Of a stretch of 64,000 nt of DNA, positions 17,930 through 26,202 are shown in pieces (the stretch's first letter is position 1; each line of letters opens with the position of its first letter). The stretch is from Halarcobacter sp. (GTDB lineage: Bacteria > Campylobacterota > Campylobacteria > Campylobacterales > Arcobacteraceae): positions 1 to 64,000 of the forward strand of contig JAQYVX010000005.1 of assembly GCA_030145305.1 (NCBI GenBank), written 5' to 3'. Below the pieces are notes generated by a model, which saw only the letters and a list, made by a program, of their open reading frames with translations, was not told the DNA's origin and did no database searches. The position numbers and the translations under genes were made by a program.

Positions 17930-19501
17930 CTAATTAATTTTAATTTCAAATGCACTATTAATATCAGTCTTACATAGATTTTTATAAATCTGCTCAAGTC
18001 TATTTGTTTCAATTTCAATACTTGAAAAAGAATTAAGAAGTAGACTATAGACTTTTGATGCAAGTTTTGGATTCCATTCATTTAAATGAAATTTTTTAAT
18101 ATCTTTCTCTAATTCTTCTAATAATGCTAAGGCAATTTCTTTTTTATCAAATTCAATTGCAAGTTCTGCGTGATGTAACCTCCAGTTAAATTTTTCTTCA
18201 GTATTTAATGAACTTTGATACTTTTGATTTAATAAAGTCATAGCTTCTTTTACTTTATTGTCATTTGCTAAGTCATTAACTTCTAATAATATTTTTTTGT
18301 TTTCATCTGCAATATCCTCTTTTACAGGATAATCGGAGTTTTGGGTAGAAGATAGTTCTTCTTGTATCCATTTTTTTGTTTTATTAGAAGCAAAAGGCAT
18401 ATCATCTATAAAGCTTAAGTTTAAGATTCCTTCATTAGTTTTTAAAAAACTTATAAGAGTATTCTTAATTTCTTTTGCTTCATCAAAATTCTTTGTTTTT
18501 GATAAGATATTATATGAATAATAATGTCCATCTATCCAAAAAGGAGAGACTTCTAGAATCTCTTCTGTAAGATAAAAAGCTTCATCATATTCTTTGTTTT
18601 TGTATAAGTTTTCTAGTTCATCTAATTCAAGTTCAGAAGGAGGATTTAAAAGTGTTTTATTGTCTTGAGAATTTGGTAAACCTTCTGTATCAAGCCAAGA
18701 TAGTAATCTTGTGATTCTTAATGCTTTTAAGTCTGAAATCTTCTCTTTTCTATAATAATCACTTAATAAAACCGCAGACTTTTTAAAATTTCTCAATACT
18801 TTTATTGCATCTGCATCATTTGATATTATTGTAATTTCATTGTTTTTTTGAAGCTCTTTTTTTTGAGTAATTTCTTCTGCATTTTTTTCTTTTTTTTCTT
18901 TTTTTTCTTGCTTTTTTTCTTGCTTTTTTTCTTCTATTTTTTTTACATTCTCAATTTTTTCAATTTCTTTATTTTTCACAGCTACTAAATCATCAATAAA
19001 TCTAATTAATTTTCTAAAATTATTATTTTTAGTATCTAAATGTATATTTATATTTAAATCTAAATTTTTAAATAACTCTAAAAAATCAAGCTCACTAAAT
19101 ATTGAATCTTTGTTGTTTTGAATTAATAAAATATCATTTGTCAAAGATTCTTCAAGCCAAGAAAATATATTTGTTTTTGCTTTTTTTGACTTTGGGTAAA
19201 TATCATCTTTAAACTTAGTTAAAAGTTCATTGTAAATAAATAGCCCTTTTTTAAGACCTTTCCAAGAGTCTATTTTCCATAAGCCATAAATAAACCATGA
19301 AGCTATTTTTAGATCTTTACTTTCTTTAGATAAAAAATCTTGAGATTTCTTCACAATAAGCTTCCAATCTGTAGCACTATCTTGTGTTACACTATTGTTC
19401 TTATCAATCTCTTGTTCTATAAATAAAAAAGAATCTTCGTATTTAGAGTCTTCCCCACAAGGTGAAGATTCACTAAATGCTTTAAGTATTAAACTATCCA
19501 A
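17930..19501 (-). CDS. tssA: TssA T6SS assembly protein (ImpA-type N-terminus)
   Basis: TssA caps the growing end of the sheath-tube during assembly. The N-terminal ImpA domain is clear: AFSESSPCGEDSKYEDSFLF (8-27), WKLIVKKSQDFLSKESKDLK, and SWFIYGLWKIDSWKGLKKGL. A highly charged K/E linker made of in-frame repeats (around 180-205) separates it from a helical C-terminal region with TPR-like segments. The 523-residue length fits the longer TssA classes. The start is TTG at 19501 with an AAGG ribosome site, the first gene of the operon. A TATAAT-like -10 box lies at 19539-19544 on the minus strand. Confidence 0.9.
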   Translation of the reverse strand: MDSLILKAFSESSPCGEDSKYEDSFLFIEQEIDKNNSVTQDSATDWKLIVKKSQDFLSKESKDLKIASWFIYGLWKIDSWKGLKKGLFIYNELLTKFKDDIYPKSKKAKTNIFSWLEESLTNDILLIQNNKDSIFSELDFLELFKNLDLNINIHLDTKNNNFRKLIRFIDDLVAVKNKEIEKIENVKKIEEKKQEKKQEKKEKKEKNAEEITQKKELQKNNEITIISNDADAIKVLRNFKKSAVLLSDYYRKEKISDLKALRITRLLSWLDTEGLPNSQDNKTLLNPPSELELDELENLYKNKEYDEAFYLTEEILEVSPFWIDGHYYSYNILSKTKNFDEAKEIKNTLISFLKTNEGILNLSFIDDMPFASNKTKKWIQEELSSTQNSDYPVKEDIADENKKILLEVNDLANDNKVKEAMTLLNQKYQSSLNTEEKFNWRLHHAELAIEFDKKEIALALLEELEKDIKKFHLNEWNPKLASKVYSLLLNSFSSIEIETNRLEQIYKNLCKTDINSAFEIKIN

Positions 19502-19787
19502 GCAAAAACCTTATATTTTGTTAAATTATTATTAAAAAATTATATTAATAATTACATTTGTGCGTATTCTATCTTTTTAATTTTTAAATCATCTTTAAAA
19601 GTCTATGAAAACATTATGAATTTATTTATATATTAGTTATTAATAAATATTTTTATTTATTATCAATATAATTTATTTTTATATTATATTTGAAACACAT
19701 ATTAAAAAAGTAAATCTTTAAATAAGAAATGAATATACTTATAAAATCTAAATTATGTTAAAATTCTTTTTTTTAATAAGGTTATAT
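19502..19787. promoter_or_regulatory. Divergent intergenic region between the T6SS operon and xerH
   Basis: This AT-rich region must hold the promoters of both the T6SS operon (leftward) and xerH (rightward). A TATAAT match for tssA lies at 19539-19544 (minus), which would give a leader of about 30 bases; no -35 box is clear, as is usual in this phylum. A perfect 9-base palindrome (TAATAAATA, 4-base spacer, complement) lies at 19641-19662. The XerH recombination site could also lie here, but I could not identify it. Confidence 0.4.
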
Positions 19788-20843
19788 ATGAGATATGATT
19801 TAGATTTTTGTAATACTTTTGATAGAACACTTCTTTTTTGGATTGAAAGGTTTGTTAGAAATAAATTAACTACTTTAAGTAATTCAAATGTTAATGATAA
19901 AGATAAACTTGCAATGATTATTCAAGAACTTGTTCGTGGAACTAATAATCTTGATGAATTAAAATTACTAGTTAAGAGTGCAAGAAATATTGGATTATCT
20001 GGAATAAACACTTATTTTAATCCTTTGACAAAACTGTATATTTTCTTGAATAATCTTGGCTTAGCCTCTATGAAAGAAATTGATGAAGAACTATTAAGTG
20101 ATTTTCTAGCTAGTTCTACAAGTGGTTTATCTGATGCTTCAAAAAAGAATCATAGGATTTCTTTACTTTCCTTTTTTTCATATATAGATAAGCAAAATCA
20201 AAATAGTGATGGAAGTTCATATCTATTCAAAATAGATTTAAAAAATTGGGGAGGATTAAGAGGACAATCAGGTTCAAAACTACCTTCTTATATGAATAAA
20301 GATGAAATAACAAGATTTTTAGATGCTATAAATACTTATGAATTTTCAAAAGAGACTTCATATAGAAATAGGCTTATTTTAAAAATGATTATATATACAG
20401 GTATAAGAGTTTCTGAAATGCTAAATTTAAGAATAAAAGATATGTTTAAAGAAGAAGATGTATATGTATTACAAGTTAGAGGAAAAGGGAATAAACCTCG
20501 TGTTGTAATGGTTAAAACAAGTATTATAGAAAATGATTTACGAAACTGGCTAGATATGCGTATTTGTAATGATGACTTGTTGGTTTGTAATAAAAAAGGT
20601 AATAGGTTAACTCAAGCTTATGTAAGCAGAATTGTTGAGCAAATTTTAAGAAGTGCAGGAATAAGAAAAGAGAAAAATGGAGCACATATGTTAAGGCATA
20701 GTTTTGCAACCTTACTTTATCAAAAACACCATGATTTAATTCTTGTTCAAGAAGCACTAGGCCATGCTGACATAAATACTTCTAGAATCTATACTCATTT
20801 TGATAAAGAGAGATTAAGAGCTACTACAAATTTAATAGATTAA
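19788..20843 (+). CDS. xerH: XerH tyrosine recombinase
   Basis: XerH resolves chromosome dimers at difH, alone replacing XerC/XerD in this phylum. The catalytic set is complete (numbering from ATG 19788): Arg 207 in TGIRVSEM, Lys 233 in VRGKGNK, His 300 and Arg 303 in HMLRHSF, His 326 in LGHADINTS, and nucleophile Tyr 335 in RIYTHFD. The last 60 residues closely resemble Helicobacter pylori XerH as I remember it. I prefer ATG 19788, which has an AAGG ribosome site, over the in-frame ATG at 19755, giving 351 residues. The gene is divergent from the T6SS operon but is a housekeeping enzyme, not an island integrase. Confidence 0.92.
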   Translation: MRYDLDFCNTFDRTLLFWIERFVRNKLTTLSNSNVNDKDKLAMIIQELVRGTNNLDELKLLVKSARNIGLSGINTYFNPLTKLYIFLNNLGLASMKEIDEELLSDFLASSTSGLSDASKKNHRISLLSFFSYIDKQNQNSDGSSYLFKIDLKNWGGLRGQSGSKLPSYMNKDEITRFLDAINTYEFSKETSYRNRLILKMIIYTGIRVSEMLNLRIKDMFKEEDVYVLQVRGKGNKPRVVMVKTSIIENDLRNWLDMRICNDDLLVCNKKGNRLTQAYVSRIVEQILRSAGIRKEKNGAHMLRHSFATLLYQKHHDLILVQEALGHADINTSRIYTHFDKERLRATTNLID

Positions 20844-20864
20844 TAAAATATTTTGATTTAAAAA

Positions 20865-21143
20865 CTACCACAAAGAGGCAGTTTCTAAATCATCTTCAAT
20901 ATAATCAGCTATTTCTAAATATATTTCATCATCATAATCCAAATATATAGAGTATTCACCAATACTTATGCTTTCTTGAATATTTCTTTTATTTAAATAA
21001 GTGTCTTCATTTCCACTTGAAAGATCAGAAAGATAATATTCAACCATAGAAGGAGCCATGCTTTGCATATTTTTATCAAGCGAATCAAAATCACTTACTC
21101 CAAAGGTTGAATATAAAGAATTTTTATTTAATAATAAAACCAT
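20865..21143 (-). CDS. Hypothetical acidic 92-residue protein
   Basis: I do not recognise this protein. It has 92 residues, is very acidic (repeated D and E, especially in the last 40 residues: YLDYDDEIYLEIADYIEDD), has no signal peptide or membrane helix, and should be cytoplasmic. The ATG lies 3 bases after the stop of the coiled-coil gene upstream, so the two are surely one transcript, probably continuing from hemW-prmC-peptidase. It converges with xerH with 21 bases between them. Confidence 0.7.
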   Translation of the reverse strand: MVLLLNKNSLYSTFGVSDFDSLDKNMQSMAPSMVEYYLSDLSSGNEDTYLNKRNIQESISIGEYSIYLDYDDEIYLEIADYIEDDLETASLW

Positions 21144-21146
21144 ATG

Positions 21147-21623
21147 TCAGTTATTAAAACCATTTAGTAAAGAAGCCATTCTATTTAAATCAATTTTATT
21201 TTCTGAAGAATCAGATTTCTGGCCTTCTCTATTCTCTGAAACTATTTCCTGAAAAGAATCCCTTGCATGGTGATTCTCTTCATCGGATTTTTCTTTATGA
21301 TTATGTCCATTATGTTCTACTTTTTTTGAAGTGAAGTTATTAGTTACAGTTTTTCTATTTAGTAAACCTTCAATTTTATCAAGCATAGAATTAATATTTC
21401 CCGAATCTTTTTGTGTATTATCTTGAAGTATATTTACATTATCTTCTAAATCTCTTTTTGAATCTTCTAAAAGTGTAATCTTTTCTTTTAAATTATTATT
21501 CTCATCATTTAATTCATCATTTTGGTCTTTAAGTTCATCATACGAGTTTTGTAATTCTTCATATCCTAATATTAATTTTTCTAAAGCTTCATTAAGTTTT
21601 GATATAGTTTCTGCGTTTGTCAT
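21147..21623 (-). CDS. Coiled-coil protein, function unknown
   Basis: This is a 158-residue hydrophilic protein. Residues 5-85 form an uninterrupted predicted coiled coil with leucines and isoleucines at heptad spacing (LNEALEKLILGYEEL and on to LEDNVNILQDN). The C-terminal half is charged and His-rich (HNGHNHKEK, ENHHARD) and probably disordered, ending in a conserved-looking RMASLLNGF. No signal peptide. The general design recalls small division-associated coiled-coil proteins such as ZapB, but there is no motif to prove it. It lies 53 bases after the M3 peptidase gene and 3 bases before the acidic hypothetical. Confidence 0.7.
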   Translation of the reverse strand: MTNAETISKLNEALEKLILGYEELQNSYDELKDQNDELNDENNNLKEKITLLEDSKRDLEDNVNILQDNTQKDSGNINSMLDKIEGLLNRKTVTNNFTSKKVEHNGHNHKEKSDEENHHARDSFQEIVSENREGQKSDSSENKIDLNRMASLLNGFNN

Positions 21624-21676
21624 TTAAATTGTCCTTATAATCTTCATATGTATTTAAAATCTTATTATGACAAAAA

Positions 21677-23644
21677 CTAGCTAATAATTCCATCAATTTT
21701 TAATAAAGAATCAACACTTGGATTTCTTGATGTTAATTCAAAGAAAAGTTTATCCATATCTTTTGAACCACCATTTTTTAAAATTGTATCTTTATATTTA
21801 ATAGCAAGTTCTGAATTTAAGACTTTACCTGAATCAATAAATATATAAAATGCATCTGCACTTAAAACTTCAGCCCATTTGTATGAGTAGTACCCTGCTG
21901 CATAGCCACCTCCAAATATATGAGAAAAACCATTTTGAAATTTATTATATGAAGGAGGAATAATCGCTGCATATTTTTCTCTAATTCCATCAAGTAAATC
22001 TTGAACTTCTTTTTCTGTTTTAAATAGTTTTTGATGTAATTTAAAATCAAAAAGAGCAAATTCAACTTGTCTTAAAGTAGATAAAGATGATTGAAAGTTT
22101 TTTGCTTTGATAATTTTATCAATTGCTTCATCACTTAAGACTTCATTTGTTTTATAATGTTTAGCAAAAAGTTTTAAGACTTCTTTATCATAAGCAAAAT
22201 ATTCTAAAAATTGTGATGGAAATTCTACTACATCCCAAGCAACCCCTGATATTCCACTAACCAACGCTTCTGGAACACAAGAAAGTAAATGATGTAAAGC
22301 ATGTCCCATTTCATGGAATAATGTTACAACGTCTGAGTGTCTAAGTAAAGAAGGTGTTGTATCAGTTGATTGTGGAAAATTACATACAATATATGCAGTT
22401 GGTAAATGTTCTTTCCCTTTGCTATCTATATAATATGAGTGCCAGTTATTCATCCAAGCACCACCTCTTTTATCTTTTCTGGCTTCTAAATCTATAAAGA
22501 TTCTTGCAATAGTTTTTCCCTCTTCACTAATATTGTATACTTTTGTATTTTTATCCCAAGCTTTTGCATCTGTTTGTGTAAATTTAATATTAAAGACTTC
22601 ATTTAAAAAATCAAAGAAACCATTTAAAACAGAATTTTGTTCAAAAAATGGTCTATAAAATTCTTCATCTAAATCATATTTTTCTTTTTTTAATTTTTCA
22701 CTATAATAAGCCATATCAAAGCTTTTAATATCATTCAGATTATCTTTTGAAGCGTATTCCTTAAGCTCTTCAATTTCTTCTAAAGCCTTTGTTTTAGCTT
22801 TTAAAGCAAGTTCTTCAAGGAAGTTTACTACTTCATTTTCATTTTTAGCCATTTTTGTACTTAATGAATATTCTGCGTAATTATCAAAACCTAAGATTTT
22901 TACCATTTTATCTTTTAGTTTTAAAATCTCTTCAATTATTTTTCCATTTTCTGGTGCTCTTGTAGAATAAGCTTTATAAATTTCTTCTCTTTTTTCTCTA
23001 GAGGTACCATATGTAATATATGCTAAATAAGAAGGCATTTGTAAAGTAAACTTATATTTTGTTTTTCCTTCGTCTTCAAATTTTGCAAGTTCTAAATCTG
23101 ATTCTGGGATTTCTTTTACATCTTCAAAATCTTCAATTATCATTTCAAATGCATTTGTTGCATTTAAAATATTCTGAGAAAATTTATGGGATAGTTCACT
23201 AAGCTTCAAATTTAATTCTTTTAACTCTTCTTTTTTTTCGTTATTTAAATGACAACCAGATAATTTAAAATCTCTAATTTCATTTTCTAATACTTTTTTC
23301 TGTATATCATTTAAAGATATTCTACTCTTATCCTGTATATCTTTTAAAGATCTATAAATATTATCATTTTGTGAAACCTCAGTTTCATAATTAGAGATTA
23401 AAGGAAGACATTCCTCGTACACTTTTTGCGTTATTTCTGAATTCTTAACTGAGTCTATATGAAAGATTGGAGTTACAAAATCACTAATGCTCTCCCCTAC
23501 TTCTTCATATGGCTTTACAAAGTTTTCATAAGTTTTATCTTCTATTTTTAAAAGCTCTTCTATTTTTTCTTTACTACTTGTTAAAAGTGATTCTAAATCA
23601 TTTTTGCTATTTTCTAAATTTTCTATATTAAATTCTTTAAACAT
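21677..23644 (-). CDS. prlC: M3-family oligopeptidase (oligopeptidase A type)
   Basis: This cytoplasmic zinc metallopeptidase degrades short peptides, including cleaved signal peptides in E. coli. The M3 catalytic motif LFHEMGHALHHLL (about residue 445) is intact, with the downstream Glu in FPSQFLEYFA and the C-terminal FSHIFGGGYAAGYYSYKWAE typical of the family. The length of 655 is within the usual 650-690. No signal peptide. The gene lies 13 bases after prmC, in a row with hemW. Confidence 0.93.
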   Translation of the reverse strand: MFKEFNIENLENSKNDLESLLTSSKEKIEELLKIEDKTYENFVKPYEEVGESISDFVTPIFHIDSVKNSEITQKVYEECLPLISNYETEVSQNDNIYRSLKDIQDKSRISLNDIQKKVLENEIRDFKLSGCHLNNEKKEELKELNLKLSELSHKFSQNILNATNAFEMIIEDFEDVKEIPESDLELAKFEDEGKTKYKFTLQMPSYLAYITYGTSREKREEIYKAYSTRAPENGKIIEEILKLKDKMVKILGFDNYAEYSLSTKMAKNENEVVNFLEELALKAKTKALEEIEELKEYASKDNLNDIKSFDMAYYSEKLKKEKYDLDEEFYRPFFEQNSVLNGFFDFLNEVFNIKFTQTDAKAWDKNTKVYNISEEGKTIARIFIDLEARKDKRGGAWMNNWHSYYIDSKGKEHLPTAYIVCNFPQSTDTTPSLLRHSDVVTLFHEMGHALHHLLSCVPEALVSGISGVAWDVVEFPSQFLEYFAYDKEVLKLFAKHYKTNEVLSDEAIDKIIKAKNFQSSLSTLRQVEFALFDFKLHQKLFKTEKEVQDLLDGIREKYAAIIPPSYNKFQNGFSHIFGGGYAAGYYSYKWAEVLSADAFYIFIDSGKVLNSELAIKYKDTILKNGGSKDMDKLFFELTSRNPSVDSLLKIDGIIS

Positions 23645-23657
23645 TTTTTTTCCTATT

Positions 23658-24515
23658 TTAAATTTTATTTTTATTTTCTATGTTAAATCTTACTGTAAAT
23701 CCTCTATCAAAGTTTTCATAGTCTTTATAAAAAGAGTATTCTTTTATATCAAAAGCTTTAAAATACTTCTCCAAAGGACTTTTTTGATCATAACCCATTT
23801 CACACAATAAATACTCTATTTTAGTATTTGCTGTTTCTTCTATTATATTTTTTAAAAGTTCATCCCCAATTACTCCACCAAAAAGTGCATTTGATGGCTC
23901 ATACTTCACATTTAGAGGAAGATTATAACTATCTTTTATATAAGGAGGATTTGAAATAGTCATAAAAATGTCCTTATCTTCTTTATCTATATGTACATTT
24001 TCATATAAATTACTAAGTCTAAACTCAATTTTATCTTCTACTTTATGTTTTATGGCATTTTTCTTTGCTAATTCCAAAGCTTTTTCATTTATATCCACTG
24101 CTATAATTTTAATATCTTTTATTAAAACTGCAAGCATAACTGATATAATCCCTGAACCAGTTCCAATTTCAAGGACTTTTACAGGATTTTCCTTATTCTT
24201 TAGTATTTCAATCGCATTATCAACTAAAAATTCAGTTTCTGGTCTTGGAATTAAAACACCTTCTTCTACAAGAAATGATTCTCCGTAAAAAGAAGCTTTT
24301 CCAATTAGATACTCTAAAGGATAATTTGTAGCTCTTTTATTTACAAGCTTTTCAAGCTCTTTTTCCTCTGTAAACTCATTGTTATTGTTTAAATGAAGCC
24401 ATATATTGTTTTTATTCAATAAATATCCTATAAGTATCTCAACTTCTTTTGCAGGAATGTGAGTTACAAATTTCAATTTTTGTGAATACTTTCTTACTGT
24501 ATCTTTTATTGTCAT
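23658..24515 (-). CDS. prmC: PrmC (HemK) release-factor glutamine methyltransferase
   Basis: PrmC methylates the glutamine of the GGQ motif in release factors RF1 and RF2. The 285-residue protein has the N-terminal helical domain with YLIGKASFYG and the RPETEFLVD signature, SAM-binding EIGTGSGIISVMLA (about 120-133), and the catalytic SNPPYI (about 190). All key residues are present. It lies 54 bases downstream of hemW and just upstream of the M3 peptidase. Confidence 0.95.
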   Translation of the reverse strand: MTIKDTVRKYSQKLKFVTHIPAKEVEILIGYLLNKNNIWLHLNNNNEFTEEKELEKLVNKRATNYPLEYLIGKASFYGESFLVEEGVLIPRPETEFLVDNAIEILKNKENPVKVLEIGTGSGIISVMLAVLIKDIKIIAVDINEKALELAKKNAIKHKVEDKIEFRLSNLYENVHIDKEDKDIFMTISNPPYIKDSYNLPLNVKYEPSNALFGGVIGDELLKNIIEETANTKIEYLLCEMGYDQKSPLEKYFKAFDIKEYSFYKDYENFDRGFTVRFNIENKNKI

Positions 24516-24569
24516 TTTTATTATTTACCTTTTGAACTTTTTAAAAGTGGCATTATATTTAAAAATAGA

Positions 24570-25634
24570 TTACTTTAATATATATAAGGCGAGCTCATCA
24601 GCTAAAAGAAAGTTATAATTGATGATTTTGTCATTAATTCTAGCCAGTTTTTCTTCATTTAACAGCTCTTCAATTCTTGATTTTTCATATTCATCTAAAA
24701 TATTAAAATCAAAACCATTTGAACAACGAAGCCCTAAAAGGATTTTCTCTACTTTTATATCATTATCTTCAAGTTCTTCTATTTCATAGTTTAATGGGTT
24801 TAAAATATACTTTTCAATACTTTTATTAGGATAGTATCTTTTTTTATTAATACATCCAACTGCACCTGCTCCAACTCCTAAATAATTTTTATGTTGCCAA
24901 TATCCATAATTATGTTTTGACTCATCATTTTTTGATTTAGAGAAGTTTGATATTTCATATTGATTGAAGTTGTTTTCTTTTAAATATTCAAACAGTTTAT
25001 ATGAAAGTTCTTCATCATCTATTTTGATTTTAGTATTATTAAAGAATTTTGTTCCTTCTTCTAGTGTTAAAGAATAAGCACTAATATGTGTTACCGGTAA
25101 TGAAAAAATAGTATCAAAATCAACTTTAATACTTTCAAAACTATCTCCATTAACTCCGTAAATTATATCACAGTTAATCCTATTAAAACCTATACAAAAT
25201 GCATTTTGTATAGCTATCATAGCTCCTTTTGCGTTATGCGCACGGTTTAATGTTTTTAACTTTTTATCATCAAAACTTTGAACTCCAAAACTAATACGAT
25301 TTACACCTAAGTTTTTCATTCCTTCAAGCCATTCATAGCTAGCAGAATTAGGATTACATTCACTTGTGATTTCACAGTTTTTTGATATGTAAGGATTTAA
25401 AACTTCAAATATCTCTTTATAAAATTCAACTTTAATAGTACTAGGAGTTCCCCCTCCTATAAAAATTGTTTCAAGTTTTTCTTCATTTTTTAGATTATTT
25501 TGTAAATCAAAAATTAATTGATTTTTTAGAGCCTTCATATACTCTTTTTTTAGATGAAATTTATCTGTATATGTATTGAAAGCGCAATAGTAGCATTTAC
25601 TGTCGCAAAATGGTATGTGTATATATAAAAGCAA
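24570..25634 (-). CDS. hemW: HemW radical-SAM heme chaperone
   Basis: HemW is a radical-SAM protein that binds heme and delivers it to respiratory enzymes; it is often misnamed coproporphyrinogen oxidase. The N-terminal HIPFCDSKCYYCAFN gives the CxxxCxxC cluster motif in the YCxFN context of HemW. The SAM-binding GGGTPS and NRISFGVQSFDDKKLKTLNR segments follow. The late GVGAGAVG is also typical. At 354 residues it is normal length. The start is TTG 25634 with an AGGA ribosome site, since no ATG precedes the essential N-terminal strand. Confidence 0.92.
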   Translation of the reverse strand: MLLYIHIPFCDSKCYYCAFNTYTDKFHLKKEYMKALKNQLIFDLQNNLKNEEKLETIFIGGGTPSTIKVEFYKEIFEVLNPYISKNCEITSECNPNSASYEWLEGMKNLGVNRISFGVQSFDDKKLKTLNRAHNAKGAMIAIQNAFCIGFNRINCDIIYGVNGDSFESIKVDFDTIFSLPVTHISAYSLTLEEGTKFFNNTKIKIDDEELSYKLFEYLKENNFNQYEISNFSKSKNDESKHNYGYWQHKNYLGVGAGAVGCINKKRYYPNKSIEKYILNPLNYEIEELEDNDIKVEKILLGLRCSNGFDFNILDEYEKSRIEELLNEEKLARINDKIINYNFLLADELALYILK

Positions 25635-25653
25635 TTTTTAATCCTAGATTTAT

Positions 25654-25659
25654 TATAAT
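25654..25659 (+). promoter_or_regulatory. Candidate -10 box for the rppH-lysC-hobA-holB-folP run
   Basis: A TATAAT hexamer lies 31 bases upstream of the rppH start in the 55-base divergent gap with hemW. No -35 match is visible, as expected for many promoters of this phylum. An AAGGA ribosome site follows at about 25674-25678. Confidence 0.4.
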
Positions 25660-25689
25660 ATCAAGCTAATTATAAGGAAATTATTATTT

Positions 25690-26187
25690 ATGACTGATAA
25701 AGAAACAAAACAAAACAATAAAGTAAAGAAAAATTACAGACCAAATGTAGCCGCAATTGTATTATCAGCTAAATATCCTGAAAAATGTGAGGTTTTTATT
25801 GCTTCACGAACTGATGTTGAAAATGCCTGGCAATTCCCTCAAGGAGGAATTGACAAGGGAGAAACAGCAGATGAAGCATTATATAGAGAGTTAGAAGAAG
25901 AGATTGGTACAAGAGAAGTAGAAATTATTGCACAATACCCAGAATGGGTAAGTTATGATTTCCCCCCTGCAATTGCTAAAAAAATGTATCCCTTTGATGG
26001 ACAAATACAAAAATACTATTTGGTTAAGTTAAAAAAAGGCGCAAAAGTTGATATAAACACTGCTATTCCAGAGTTTAGTGAATATAAATTTGTTCCTACA
26101 AAAAATATTTACGATTATATTACTTTTTTTAAAAGAACAGTATATAAACAAGTACTTAGATATTTTAGAAATGAAGGTTTTATTTAA
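25690..26187 (+). CDS. rppH: RppH RNA pyrophosphohydrolase (Nudix)
   Basis: RppH removes pyrophosphate from the 5' end of triphosphorylated RNAs and starts their decay; the same family hydrolyses dinucleoside polyphosphates. The complete Nudix box GGIDKGETADEALYRELEEE (about 56-75) and the flanking AWQFPQGG identify it. The 165 residues match the family. It is the first gene of a plus-strand run that continues with lysC, 15 bases downstream. Confidence 0.94.
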   Translation: MTDKETKQNNKVKKNYRPNVAAIVLSAKYPEKCEVFIASRTDVENAWQFPQGGIDKGETADEALYRELEEEIGTREVEIIAQYPEWVSYDFPPAIAKKMYPFDGQIQKYYLVKLKKGAKVDINTAIPEFSEYKFVPTKNIYDYITFFKRTVYKQVLRYFRNEGFI

Positions 26188-26202
26188 AAGGTTAAGAAAT
26201 AA

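Noticed and set aside
19788-20843. xerH as an integrase marking the T6SS operon as a genomic island
   Set aside because: The sequence matches the housekeeping XerH; no attachment repeats, tRNA or mobility genes flank the T6SS.
24570-25634. Annotation as oxygen-independent coproporphyrinogen III oxidase (HemN)
   Set aside because: The short length and the YCAFN context after the cysteines fit HemW, not HemN.
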